Under the pieces are notes generated by a model. That model ran no database searches and was not told the origin of the DNA. It saw nothing but the letters and a program-made list of their open reading frames with translations. Below are positions 10,785-20,899 of a stretch of 64,000 nt of DNA, one piece after another. The number at the start of each line of letters is the position of its first letter. Position 1 is the stretch's first letter. The translations under genes and the position numbers were made by a program. This DNA comes from Notospermus geniculatus (lineage: Eukaryota; Nemertea; Pilidiophora; Heteronemertea; Lineidae), in the NCBI GenBank assembly GCA_002633025.1, contig NMRB01003277.1, forward strand, positions 1 through 64,000. Reading direction: 5' to 3'.

Positions 10785-10828
10785 TTGCAAATTTTCGTGC
10801 CAAACCGGGGTCTTCCTCAGGCACTTTC
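10785..10828 (-). ncRNA. Hammerhead-like motif
   Basis: The minus strand reads TGC-CTGAGGA-A, then a partly paired GACCCC...GGCAC arm, then GAAAATTTGCA. The flanking TGC and GCA can pair as a short stem I. Stem II is weaker than in the 16.3-kb copy. Confidence 0.35.
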
Positions 10829-10955
10829 TACAACGAAAGTGACATCATGATTTGCATGCTTTTTGCTACGACAGTTCCCAAAGTAACCGCCTTGTGGGCT
10901 AAAAGAAGTAGGACAAACAATCGGATGAACTTTAGTGACAAATATTTCGTCCCAA
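10829..10955 (-). pseudogene. Fragment of the same Tnp2-like transposase
   Basis: The minus-strand frame contains TKVHPIVCP, identical to a segment of the 6.5-kb relic, and then a GYFGNC-x-SKKHA stretch shared with the 11.7-kb fragment. Both ends are fused to hammerhead-like sequence, so this is a chimeric remnant with no functional potential. Confidence 0.6.
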
Positions 10956-10980
10956 ACCGGGGTCTTCCTCAGGCACTTTC
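10938..10980 (-). ncRNA. Hammerhead-like motif fused to transposase fragment
   Basis: The minus strand shows CTGAGGA-A-GACCCCGGTTTGGGAC-GAAA, where stem II has an internal mismatch. Sequence after GAAA is transposase-derived, so stem III and the cleavage-site context of other copies are lost. Confidence 0.35.
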
Positions 10981-11171
10981 TTGTACAGATTACAGAAAAC
11001 ATTCAGTTTCTTCTGTAATAACTACAAGAATGTTGCTGAGGAAATTTGCAAGATTAAGAAACAACTTTTCTTATAATAGGCCTATAATATTGCTTGCAAA
11101 GTTGGTGTAGTACTGGTGGTGGTCGTGGCATCAGTTGGATGACTATATTTAGCGTGTTCGATTTCTTCCAC

Positions 11172-11512
11172 CGGCCAGGCACTAGCATCTTCGATAATCG
11201 AAGGCCAATCTGCTCACAACTGTGTTACATCGCATATCACCCTTCGAGAAATAGACCGGTCCACGGCGTATCTGCTGCCTCGAGAAGAGGAGGCCAATCA
11301 GAATCGAGTTGTAAAATTTACACATGGTACAACAAGGAGTGGTAACCGAAGACCTAATATAAAGTTCAATCTGATTGGTCGACTGGTAAAGTTGGCATCG
11401 TGCCAAGATATGCCGCCGACCAGGCTATTTCTCGAAGGGTGATGTGCGATAACGCAGTGGTGAGCAGATCAGCCTTCGGTTATCGAAGATGGGCACTAGC
11501 GCCTTCTCAGAC
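11172..11512. mobile_element. Foldback element between transposase fragments
   Basis: GGCACTAGCATCTTCGATAA at the left is mirrored by TTATCGAAGATGGGCACTAG at the right, with further pairing through CACCCTTCGAGAAATAG. The arms are imperfect, about 100 bp. No ORF. Confidence 0.7.
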
Positions 11513-11664
11513 GTGTGCATTTTGGAGGCTAATAAAATAACGCTGTCATGCTAGACAGGAGTAAAATGTCATGGCGGATGTGCTATGATTGGCTGATTTT
11601 CCGCGATGAAACTGTACTTGTGCACGCCGATCTACATATGATGTGTGCGAGGGCTGCATGTTCA

Positions 11665-11875
11665 TCTACAACAAAAGTGACATCATGCTTTGCATGCTTT
11701 TTGCTAGGACAGTTCCCAAAGTAACCGCCTAGTGCGCTAGGACAAACAATCTGATGACGTTTAGTGACAACTATTTCGCCAAATTGATTGGTCCATTCCA
11801 CGCCTGTATCTGATAAAGTAGAGCATTCTTCCACAAATGGTTCCATCAGCACATCAATGTTTGGTTTCCCTCAAA
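11665..11875 (-). pseudogene. Second fragment of the Tnp2-like transposase
   Basis: The minus strand encodes a segment that is almost the same as the 7.2-kb relic (LMEPFVEECSTLSDTGVEW, then QFGEIVVTK), and then continues with GYFGNCPSKKHAKHDV. It stops within about 90 codons and lacks the zinc ribbon and NVDGVP block. Confidence 0.65.
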
Positions 11876-11998
11876 TAAAACACTTGTGCCAGGCCGGTGT
11901 AAGCGCAAGTAAGAAATAGAACACGCTAATTGACAGTATCCAAGATAGCAGCTGTGGTGGCTATCTTGATGAAATTGGTTTCCGTAAATACAGTATAT

Positions 11999-13768
11999 CG
12001 GGTGGCCCCCCTCAAAAAACGTGCTGAACTTCAAATCTTGATTTCTCAAGAACTGTCCATTATAATTCAATGACATTCGATAACGTATCAATTGAAGATG
12101 TTTTGTTAAAGGTGTGAAACTTTTGCATTGATACCTTTGGTATTAGCAAAGTATTGCTCAATATTAAAATCATGGTTAAAAATGTGATTCCGGAATCCAA
12201 TAAGATACGAAAAAACCCATCCCGAACTTCAAATTTCTAATCCTCATTAACAATTCATCATAACCCAATGAAAATTCTCTAAATACTATTCCGTGGCAGT
12301 GCTTCTACAAGGTGAAAGTTTCGACTCAATATCTTTGGTATAAGACTGCGGCACAAAATATAACAACCATAGTAATCATTGTTCGTATTTTAATAGACAA
12401 TAGTGAAACTTCCAAATGTGCTACATTCCAATATTGCATTTTAGTTATGACACTAAAAAAATTGGAATAATACTTTCACTATTATAGGCAACATCACATG
12501 AGTCAGTGTTAGACAAAATTTCATTAAGTTGTATTAAAGCGTTTTTGAGAAATGAAATGGGGCTGTTCGCTTTCGGAACCATTTTCCCAACTAATTTTTC
12601 GTTATGTTGCAGTTGTTTGATTTTCATGATAACTTCAAGTATAATATTTCATAATGTGAACTAGATAATCATGAAAGAAAAATGTGACATAAGCTTCATT
12701 AATTAGGAAAACAAAGAGCATTTGCAAAATGTCCGAAATCAGCATGAAAACAGTGAAATTATTCCCCAATGTTTGTTGTACTGGGAGAGTAATGGTATTA
12801 TTTATCATTCATCGAAAAATCATTACTAAACACATTGGTTTTGCTGAAATATTGGCATAAAATGTGTGATTTTCTTCATTTCTGCACTCCTATTTAACTG
12901 GGAGGAGAACAGAACAGCACATCTAGGCCTGTCAGATTTGAATGGAATGCTGTGGTAAATATTACGGTCAATATCAGTTACAACATGCATAATCAACCAT
13001 GACATGTGGGTAGGGTTATGTCATCGGTGGGACGTCAAGATTCAAACATTCCCTTTTATGACCTTACGCAACACCAACAAACCACTCTACCCACATGTCA
13101 TGGTTGATTATGAATGTTGTAACTGATACTGACCATAATCTTTACCACAGCATTCCATTCAAATCTGTTAGGCCTAGATGTGCTGTTCTGTTCTCCCCCA
13201 ACTTAAATAGGGGTCCAGAAATGAAGAAAATCACACATTTTATGCAAATATTTCAGCAAAACCAATAGGTTTAGTAATGATTTTTCGATGAATAGTAAAT
13301 AATACCATTACTCTCCCAGTACAACAAACATTGGGGAATAATTTCGCTGTTTTCATGCTGATTTCGGACATTTTGCAAACGCTCTTTGTTTTCCTAATTA
13401 ATGAAGCTTTTGTCACATTTTCTTTCATGATTATGTTGTTCACATTATAAAACATCATATCTGAAGTTATCATGAAAATCAAACAACTGCAACATAATGA
13501 AAAATTAGTTGGGAAAATGGTTCCGAAAGTGAACAGCCCCTTTAAATTTCGGAAAGTTATTTCTTATCGAATCCCGAAATCGCATTTTTCCCCATGGTTT
13601 TTAGATTGAGTGCCACGGTCCTAATACCAAAGGTATCAATGCAAAAATGTTATACATTAAACAAAACATCTTTAAATAATGTGGTACCGATTTTCATTGA
13701 TTTATAATGGAAAGATGTTGAGAAATCGATATTTGAAGTTCGGCACGTTTTTTTGGGGGGGCCACCCG
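11999..13768. mobile_element. Large foldback element, 1.77 kb
   Basis: Ends CGGGTGGCCCCCCTCAAAAA and its complement close a long inverted repeat. Arms pair over much of 12445-13015 with 13090-13520 and again at both tips. Short ORFs in each arm are mirror copies and are not genes. The central loop is around 13020-13085. Confidence 0.85.
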
Positions 13769-14159
13769 ATACTAGTACGTTGAAAATCATCTGGAGCTCA
13801 ATGGGAGGACCTTCGATTGTCAGGCAGACCTTGTTGTTGGTGAAGTCTGGCTAGTTGCATGTTCTATTGAGAATCATAGTTGGTATCTATGAGGCAAGGT
13901 TCATTTTGATGACCAGTTCGCGCCCATCAATAAAGATGGTGGCAATCTTGAAAAGAAATTGGTTTCCGTTAATTATACTAGAGAACACTTTGCGAAAACA
14001 AACTGAATCTTTTTTATGATGATTATTGTTTATGAGGGGAAAACATGAAAAATAAGCATGTTGCGGTACAATTACTTTCTGTTCAAAGTGGGGATATGTG
14101 ATGAGCCCCATGGACACGGCACGAGTTACTCATTGTATCCACTACTTGTATACTGACAT

Positions 14160-15010
14160 TTGACTGAGTTGAATAAATACCGTATCAAATGAAATAAAAT
14201 CATTATCATTGTCATTAATTGTCTTTTCAGTAGGCCCTATTGACTTAATGATGAAATTATCGATCAGTTGCATTTTTGTTAAGTACCCCATCGAAGTAAT
14301 TGATCATGAGGGTTTAATCATTTTTCAAATACCGGTAATCAAAAATTGAACGCTACCTGAATACTAACTAAATATGATCACTAAATTAGTATTCAGCTTT
14401 TGTGACACCAACCTGAATACTAACATTAGTAATCATATTATAAGTTTGATTATTAAGTTAGTATTCAGCTTTTGTGATAACAACACGAATACTAACTTAG
14501 TAATCATATTACAAATCTGATCACTAAGTTAGTATTCGGCCTTTGTGATACTTAATGATCAAATCANTATTTTGATTATCAAAATTAATGATTTTATTAT
14601 TAACTTGGTAGTTTTATCACTAGAAGTTAATAGTGATTTGTCCACTTTTAATGATCTGACCACCAAATTTTAATGATTTTACTACTAATGTCTAATGTGA
14701 TCAGATTATTATGTTAATGATCATCTTTACATTCATAATAATCAATTTAATAATCAACATGATCATCGTATTGATTATTGAAATTGAAATCCATCCTTAA
14801 CACAATATGTACCTTTGCTTCCATCTGCAGGTTTTTCTGCAACTCCATGCTTGAAAATCGAATGCAGAACTCAAGCAATTTAGGTACATACGTATATGTC
14901 AATAATAGTATTACTAACATGGTGATCAGATCACTAACTTTAGTGGTTAAATCATTAATGATAGTAATTTTACTATTAAAGTTAGTAGTACATTTTTTCA
15001 TTTCAGCCAA
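14160..15010. repeat. AT-rich region with a tandem repeat of about 73 bp
   Basis: From about 14340 to 14560 the motif TTAGTATTCAGCTTTTGTGA repeats three times with the complementary AATACTAACTTAG between copies. The rest to 15010 is rich in TTAATGAT-like words. No ORF with protein-like composition was found. One N lies at 14567. Confidence 0.7.
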
Positions 15011-15279
15011 TCAGAAACTGCGTCTTCAACGGCCGTCGTCTGCTCTTTGCAAGATGTCAAATCAGCTGATTATATCACAACTTTCTTCAAGGTCAAGGAC
15101 GGTATCCTGGTGCCTAATTCGATGCTGTGTGCCATAAGCAGTACTTACGGATAAAAAATATCCTGCTAGTGACTTTGAAAAGTTTCTAGACGGGCGAGAG
15201 GCTCTGGTAAATTTCATCAATAACAACCAATCAAAAGTGTGCCAGATTTCCCCTAGTAGATTGCTTTCGGGCAATTTCA

Positions 15280-15720
15280 TTGGTCGAGATGGTCGTTGTG
15301 GTCGTCGGTACGCTAGCCGCTGATTTTGCAGCTTGCTTTCCCAGTCGTTTGTGGAGTGTAGTGCGGCGGCCGGAGCGACACAACGACTGGGTCCCGAGTC
15401 TACGCCATTCAGGCCGGCCGGGCGGATCCAGGATTTGGGAAGGCGCGCCCTGTGCTAGGAACATTGAAATTCCAGAATTTCACGGCTACCCATACACGTT
15501 ACCCGCGCTCAAAAACTGCTCCGCTTCATGCGAGCCTCAAAGTATCACCAATAGACGGCGTTAGCTGTCGGAGGCGGGAATGTAATCCCGCTGGAAATCA
15601 TCTGCCGTGCGACTTGCTGGGTGAGCGAACTGCATGCACTACTGCATTAGCGGCCCGGGCCCCAGCAGCTGGCCAACGAAGCTTGAGCAACAGGATTGGG
15701 TTGGGGTCTATCTTCAGAAT
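15280..15720 (+). promoter_or_regulatory. CpG-rich segment, possible promoter or first exon
   Basis: CpG and G+C density rise sharply against the AT-rich left flank (for example GGCGCGCCC, GCCGGCCGGGCGG). CCAAT-type boxes occur at about 15227 (CCAATCA) and, inverted, at 15277 (ATTGGTCG). No TATA box or start was resolved. It overlaps a duplicated segment, so a repeat origin is also possible. Confidence 0.3.
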
Positions 15721-16025
15721 GCCTGAAAAGTGGGTGCACACAAACAGGTAATGAGGTACGTGTTAACATCGATCAAATTTTGCAAATTTTGTTGATTTTC
15801 CACTATCGGAAGAAGTATGAACATAGGCCTATACAGTGTACAATCATTTTGTAGCCTACACGTAACATAGCCATGCAGTCAGAATGTGTGTTGGCGTCCG
15901 AACCCGTGATGATGGCTTGTGATTGGATCCCTCGTCAAACAGCGTTGAAGGGCCTAGATATTTAGGCCTACCGATATCCGTCAGTTTTGGCGCCAATCAT
16001 GCCAGGTGTTTATTGGGTCTTGGAG
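15500..16025 (+). repeat. Diverged dispersed duplicate of 27760-28185
   Basis: Ordered blocks match, including TACCCGC..CT..AACTGCT, CTGGAAATC-TGC, GTGATGATGGCTT-TGATTGG, CAAACAGCG and GCCAATCATGCCAG. The 27.8-kb copy is less CpG-rich. It is either an old dispersed element or an ancient segmental duplication. Confidence 0.6.
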
Positions 16026-16053
16026 GAATTGAATTCAGTATAATTCCTCCAAG
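16019..16053. repeat. CTTGGAGGAATT hairpin
   Basis: CTTGGAGGAATT is followed within 11 bp by AATTCCTCCAAG, a perfect 12-bp stem. A related hairpin occurs at 49114-49158, suggesting mobile-element tips. Confidence 0.6.
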
Positions 16054-16310
16054 ATTGGGTCGATGATGGCCTATGCGACAAGTCGGGAGTAAGTTGCATT
16101 CATACCTCGTGCTTTCTTGGCTTGTTCCCGGGGCTTGTTTTTACTGATCATCAGTCCTTCAGCATCAGAAGAATCCTTCCTCTTTCATTGACTGTAGGCC
16201 TACACACCATAGGCCTACACACCATATGGAAGCTCATGTTCTCCGGACGGTGTTAGATGTGGTCTTAATTGTGCTTTTTCAATTCTTTATGATAGTAAAG
16301 TCGTCTCCGA

Positions 16311-16357
16311 ATTTTGCAAATTTTCGATCCCAAGCGGGATCTTCCTCAGGCACTTTC
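16311..16357 (-). ncRNA. Best-preserved hammerhead-like motif
   Basis: The minus strand reads TGC-CTGAGGA-A, then the perfect stem GATCCC-GCTT-GGGATC, then GAAAATTTGCA. The CTGANGA and GAAA boxes match the hammerhead core, and TGC/GCA can form stem I. Compared with a textbook core there is one extra A before stem II and stem III is minimal. Such minimal forms are known from Penelope-like elements. Cleavage is not shown. Confidence 0.5.
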
Positions 16358-16400
16358 TAGTAGAGATCCCAGAGATCACTACTTGGGCTCTCTACTAGAA

Positions 16401-16446
16401 AGTGCCTCGAGGAAGACCCCAGTTGGGATCAAAAATTTGCGAAATT
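16401..16446 (+). ncRNA. Degenerate inverted partner of the hammerhead-like motif
   Basis: This is a mutated reverse-oriented copy of the motif at 16311-16357. The core boxes are damaged (CTCGAGGA; CAAAA in place of GAAA). Together the two form a palindrome from about 16291 to 16470. Confidence 0.4.
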
Positions 16447-16753
16447 CGGAGACGACTTTATGCTTAGGCCTACTATCATTTTGTGCTCTATGATGTTGGA
16501 TGTACATGTACGATTTCAATTCTTTACGTAGGCCTAGGCCCTATTAGAATGGGCGGCAGACAGCAGTTTTCCCGGCGCTCCGGTTTCCTCCTGACTTACA
16601 GTCCCGGGCTTACAGTACCTTACCCGATTATCCATGTCAGTTTCTTAGAGAGGGAGAGCACTGGCGGGTTGCTATTGCAACCTAGGCCTATTTTGCCACC
16701 TATTGGTGATGAAGCTGCTCTTTCACTCTGTTTTCTCACTCCCTTCTTTCCAG

Positions 16754-16832
16754 GCTCTGTCAATTTCAACGACGACCATAAAGAGGAAAAGTTGAAAATG
16801 ACAGGAAGCGTATCTGACAAAATCAAGGACAG
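16754..16832 (+). CDS. Possible internal or first coding exon
   Basis: A strong acceptor (CTCCCTTCTTTCCAG) and a strong donor (GACAG|GTGAGC) bound a 79-bp open segment. In its open frame it reads SVNFNDDHKEEKLKMTGSVS then DKIKD, polar and charged, with an in-frame ATG at 16798. The exon ends in phase 2. It does not join in frame to the exons at 26.3 or 27.5 kb, so if real it belongs to another gene or needs an unseen exon. No family recognised. Confidence 0.3.
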
Positions 16833-17337
16833 GTGAGCTGTTCTTAATCCATTTTGTTTATTGTGAACAATGTACAAAGATCACTATCAACACATCACAG
16901 CCTGTCAATCCTCCCCCTGACAAGATATTAACTGCTGATAAGATTAAGAGAAACATACATCAAGTCGATTGATGTACACTCAAAACATGTAGGCCTACAG
17001 ATACGTATGTATGCCCTGCCAGGCACGGATCCAAGGGGGGCACACGGGGGCAAAATCTGAAAAATCGACCATGAAATTCTGGAATTTGGAGCAAATCATT
17101 GAAATTCATCACAGATTTCAATGTTCCTAGCACAGTGCGCTCCCTTTCCTAATCTCTGTCCCAAATCCTGGATCCACCCCTGCCTGCGAAGTAATGGTGT
17201 CTACATGCTTGTACCCGTAATCAGCTGTTCCAAGGGGGGGGGGGGGAAATGTGGTGACCTGCACAATACCCTATTATATCTATACTAAACTGGTGCAGTA
17301 GGAATACTGGAACTGTCCCGTTCAGGGGACAACTCTA
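16833..17337. other. Gene-free spacer
   Basis: Nothing supported beyond a poly-G run near 17235 and scattered TAGGCCTAC words. Confidence 0.5.
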
Positions 17338-17510
17338 ATGCCTGTTGTACACGGTAGGATTTTTTTGTACTAAAAATTATAAATGAGGCTCATGAAGGGT
17401 GATTTCGGTCATAGGCTACCGATTGCATTGCTGAAAGGCATTGTGAACACCCATTTAGGCCCCATTTATAATTTTTAGTACAAGAAAATCCTACCGTGTA
17501 CAGCGGGCAT
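17338..17510. mobile_element. Foldback MITE, 173 bp
   Basis: ATGCCTGTTGTACACGGTAG at the left pairs with CTACCGTGTACAGCGGGCAT at the right, and arms continue through ACTAAAAATTATAAATG for about 52 bp. No ORF. Confidence 0.85.
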
Positions 17511-17627
17511 AATCAGCACACAACCACATATCCGCTGCATGAACACAAAGTACCCCAATCTCCGAACAAAAAAATAACAAACGTTGCTTAATCCACAATA
17601 AACAGCACTTCATACAACCATACTCAC

Positions 17628-17869
17628 CACGCTGGTGATTCAAACACAAAATTATTTTATTCGTACGCGAAGTCGTTGACGCATAACCAATGGTGCTTGT
17701 CGTATTCGCAGTTCATCTGGTAAATAGAAGGGGTGACGGGTGATTACATAATAAGCTGTCACCCCTTCTATTTGCCTAAACAACTGCAAAAATAGTCAAC
17801 ACGATTAGTTATGAGCTTGGGTAAAAATCGCGTACGAAAAAAAGATTTTACGTTTGAATCACCAGCGTG
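17628..17869. mobile_element. Nested foldback element
   Basis: Outer arms start CACGCTGGTGATTCAAAC and end in the complement. An inner perfect hairpin (AATAGAAGGGGTGAC and its complement) spans 17723-17773, suggesting one foldback inside another. Confidence 0.75.
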
Positions 17870-18001
17870 CTCACGCAGACACAACAAAATATTGGGCCTA
17901 TAGGCAAGCATCCATAGGACTAGGGTAAAAATGGATGGTTCCCAAATAAACATGCAATTCCAGGACGCGGACAAAACAGGTATGAAAATAATGGCTCACC
18001 A

Positions 18002-19046
18002 CACTCTGAAAAAAATATTGTCACCGCAACTTCTCTTTGAATATTGACGAGATGCTTTAGTCAGTTTGACGAGTTGTGTCATTCATGACACGATTTACTT
18101 GTCATGGCGAGTCGCACATCTCTGTCATGTCTGTGACGAGTTCAGTTTGTCCAGTCGACAAGATAGGTTGCAGGACATTATGGCGCATGCGCATCCTTCA
18201 CATCCATCGCTCAATTTCAAACGCTATGCTGTCAGCCTCGTTGCCTCATCAGCCGATTGGGTTTAGTGGTTAGGTCTAGTAGTTTGTATAGATCTATAGG
18301 CCTATGTTAGTTTCATTCATAATTAAAGGACCACAGTATTGCTTCCTAATCCTGCGTTACACCTACCCGCGTTAAGGGCGACCTCTATTGACGACTTGGT
18401 AAACTACGCATGCTACTACGTGCATTGTAGTGTAATCATACATTCTCCAACACTGGGGCGAAAGGCTTAACTACAGTATTGGAGAACGGGTACGGTGGCG
18501 CCGGCTGTCGACAGAAAGTGGCAATACCGAGGTGCTTATCGTAGGCTTAGAAATTAGGTAGGGTATTTCTCTCACACGTAGCTGTTGTTAGTCCGTTGTT
18601 AGTACTTGTAACAGTCTCTTGGCGCTTACATTTTAGGCCTAATTTCTAAGCCAAGTTAGGAGTAATTTTAAGTTGCTCCGGTTTATCTTTTTAAATTTAG
18701 CCTGAATGACAAGATTTGTTTCAATGACAAGATGTCTTTATCCGAGGATGACAAGTTGAAAACTTGTCAATTGACAAGGTAGACCCTGTCAATTTAAAGG
18801 GCCTCTAGAGGCAGCTTTTTAGTGCATATTGATAGGATTATTAACAGAGAATTGATGGCATGAGGATCCAACTTGGGCATCATTTTTGAAGTAAAATTTC
18901 ATCCAGTGTCAAAATTTGATCCACAATTCATCAGTTCATGGTTACTAGTAGCCCAATAGCAAGCTGCCTCTAGAGGCCCTTTAAGCATACGGTATGGCTG
19001 AGTACGAGTTCCAGCTTGTCAGTACGACAAGAATTTTTTTAGAGTG
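18002..19046. mobile_element. CACT-ended (EnSpm/CACTA-type) non-autonomous element
   Basis: The ends CACTCTGAAAAAAATATTGTC and GACAAGAATTTTTTTAGAGTG are inverted, and CCA is duplicated on both sides (17999-18001 and 19047-19049). CACT termini with a 3-bp duplication fit the CACTA/EnSpm group. The interior includes a tRNA-like stretch near 18240-18290 and is broken by a TTAA MITE at 18798-18980. A related copy lies at 33994-39549. No ORF of its own was seen. The Tnp2-like relics at 6.5-11.9 kb are of the matching class. Confidence 0.75.
18798..18980. mobile_element. TTAA-flanked MITE, 183 bp
   Basis: TTAA at 18794-18797 and 18981-18984 flank perfect tips AGGGCCTCTAGAGGCAGCTT and complement. 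It is inserted within the CACT-ended element, so it is younger. Confidence 0.85.
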
Positions 19047-19406
19047 CCATGACCCAATATTGTTGTAGTTATTTCTCTTTATTTTTATATGTTTATACAA
19101 TGGTTCGATATCGGTCAAGAGCTACTTCGAAGCTCTTTGTACGGTAACTATATATACCGATGAAAATAAAGGTTATCTTATCTTATCTTCTAACTAGTAG
19201 GGCTATTCAAAGTTTCATATTTCTGGCCTTATTGGTTCACGTGGGCCTATAGTCCCTTTAAGTGACCATTATATTTGGTCCAAAATGAGCTTTCGACACT
19301 TTGCGGCACTAAATCATTATCGGCCTTCAAAATATTCAGCTGGTATATGTTACTTTTTATGCCTAGTAGTGTCCGCGCTAATAATAAAACCGATTAGTTT
19401 GCGATT

Positions 19407-19590
19407 AATATGTTTTTTTCGGGCATTTTGTGGTTTTCTATCGATTTCATAATTAAGAAATGAATCCGATTGGTTAAAATCCATGCGGGGTTTACATAGA
19501 CCCCCGGTTACCGACGGAGTCCGAAAGTGGGACAGAGGCTGATGAGCACGTGTTCTATCTCGGGCTCACAGGCGGACGAGCAAATACATG
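19407..19590 (+). repeat. 184-bp direct duplication, copy 1
   Basis: As read, identical over 184 bp with 20276-20459. An isolated N at 19612 lies just past its right end. The near identity against diverged surroundings suggests either a recent duplication or a haplotype join in the assembly. Confidence 0.85.
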
Positions 19591-20125
19591 TACCTATATG
19601 ATGGTTTGTGTNGTCAAGCTCATTGAAGTCAAGGAAATGCTTTTACTCCAGTTTTAGAATATTTAAATGCATTTGCCAAGCTTTTAAGTAGGTCAGCATT
19701 TAGGCCTACTATAGCCTTTATTCCGAGACAGGGCCAGAGTCTCACTGTCGACGTCTAGGCCCTGCCGAGCTAGCTGTCTGCATGCAGTGAGCGTCGAGTG
19801 GCAATCATCATGATCATTCATGGCGCTGATTGCCAGGCTTGGCCTGTATTTTAGGACTACTGGGTAGCCCTAAGGCCTAGCCTAACTGGCCTTAACAAAG
19901 CACACCAGTGCGTCCCAGCGCTTCCAGATAGACCCATGGAGGTTTGCATTTTTCTTGCCGTGGAAGCAAAAAGAAACACGTCCCGTGAATCCCTGATGCT
20001 GCATTGGCATGCTTGATGCACAGGCCGACACTGCGTTGACACTGTGACGTGACGTCATGACGTCCTTGGGGGTGGAGGCATTCTCCGACGCTGTAGGCCT
20101 GTATTACCCAGGGGATACATACATC

Positions 20126-20267
20126 ATGTCATGGCTATTTCTGTATGCTCCCCGGTATCCTCCCCCTTTGAGTTGGTATTCTCCCTCGACCCTGCGGGTC
20201 TCGGGAGAATACCGGTACCAACTCACGGGGTAGGATACCGGGGAGCATACAGAAATGGCCATGACAT
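20126..20267. mobile_element. Foldback MITE, 142 bp
   Basis: TGTATGCTCCCCGGTATCCT and the complement flank a loop near 20195. Arms are near perfect for about 60 bp. It abuts copy 2 of the 184-bp duplication. Confidence 0.85.
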
Positions 20268-20275
20268 AACATCTA

Positions 20276-20459
20276 AATATGTTTTTTTCGGGCATTTTGT
20301 GGTTTTCTATCGATTTCATAATTAAGAAATGAATCCGATTGGTTAAAATCCATGCGGGGTTTACATAGACCCCCGGTTACCGACGGAGTCCGAAAGTGGG
20401 ACAGAGGCTGATGAGCACGTGTTCTATCTCGGGCTCACAGGCGGACGAGCAAATACATG
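20276..20459 (+). repeat. 184-bp direct duplication, copy 2
   Basis: Second copy of 19407-19590. Both copies are followed, after slightly different short linkers, by ATGATGGTTTGTGT. Confidence 0.85.
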
Positions 20460-20899
20460 ATGTAGCCCTACCTATATATGATGGTTTGTGTATTTAGGTT
20501 GAGAAGCACGAGGATTTGTATTTAGAAGTGGATTTATATTTAGAAGTGGTTTGAGGTCAGTCGACTTTAGCCATGGTGCGAGGTGGGGTGTTCACGAGCG
20601 TTTTCATTCAACGAGCCGTGGATTATCACTCACCCTTTTTGTGCGAAACTGGGTTGGGCTTGTTTTGTTTCATCATGATGGAGAGGGAGGGTTGATTTGT
20701 TTACTTTTTTCAGTCGGTGTGTTGGCCTGAATTGAATGCACTTTGCGCAGGCTATGACAATTGGACTGTTTTAGTGTATCAGGTTGAGCACTTCGTGCTC
20801 TTGTATCGAAGGCAGTTTTGTGTGTTTAGTGTGCGAATATTCTTTATTTCAAACTCTTTCCACGTGAACCATTTACGCCGCCAGGCTTGTCATAATTCA

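Noticed and set aside
12445-13482. Paired small ORFs
   Set aside because: Mirror images within the arms of a foldback element.
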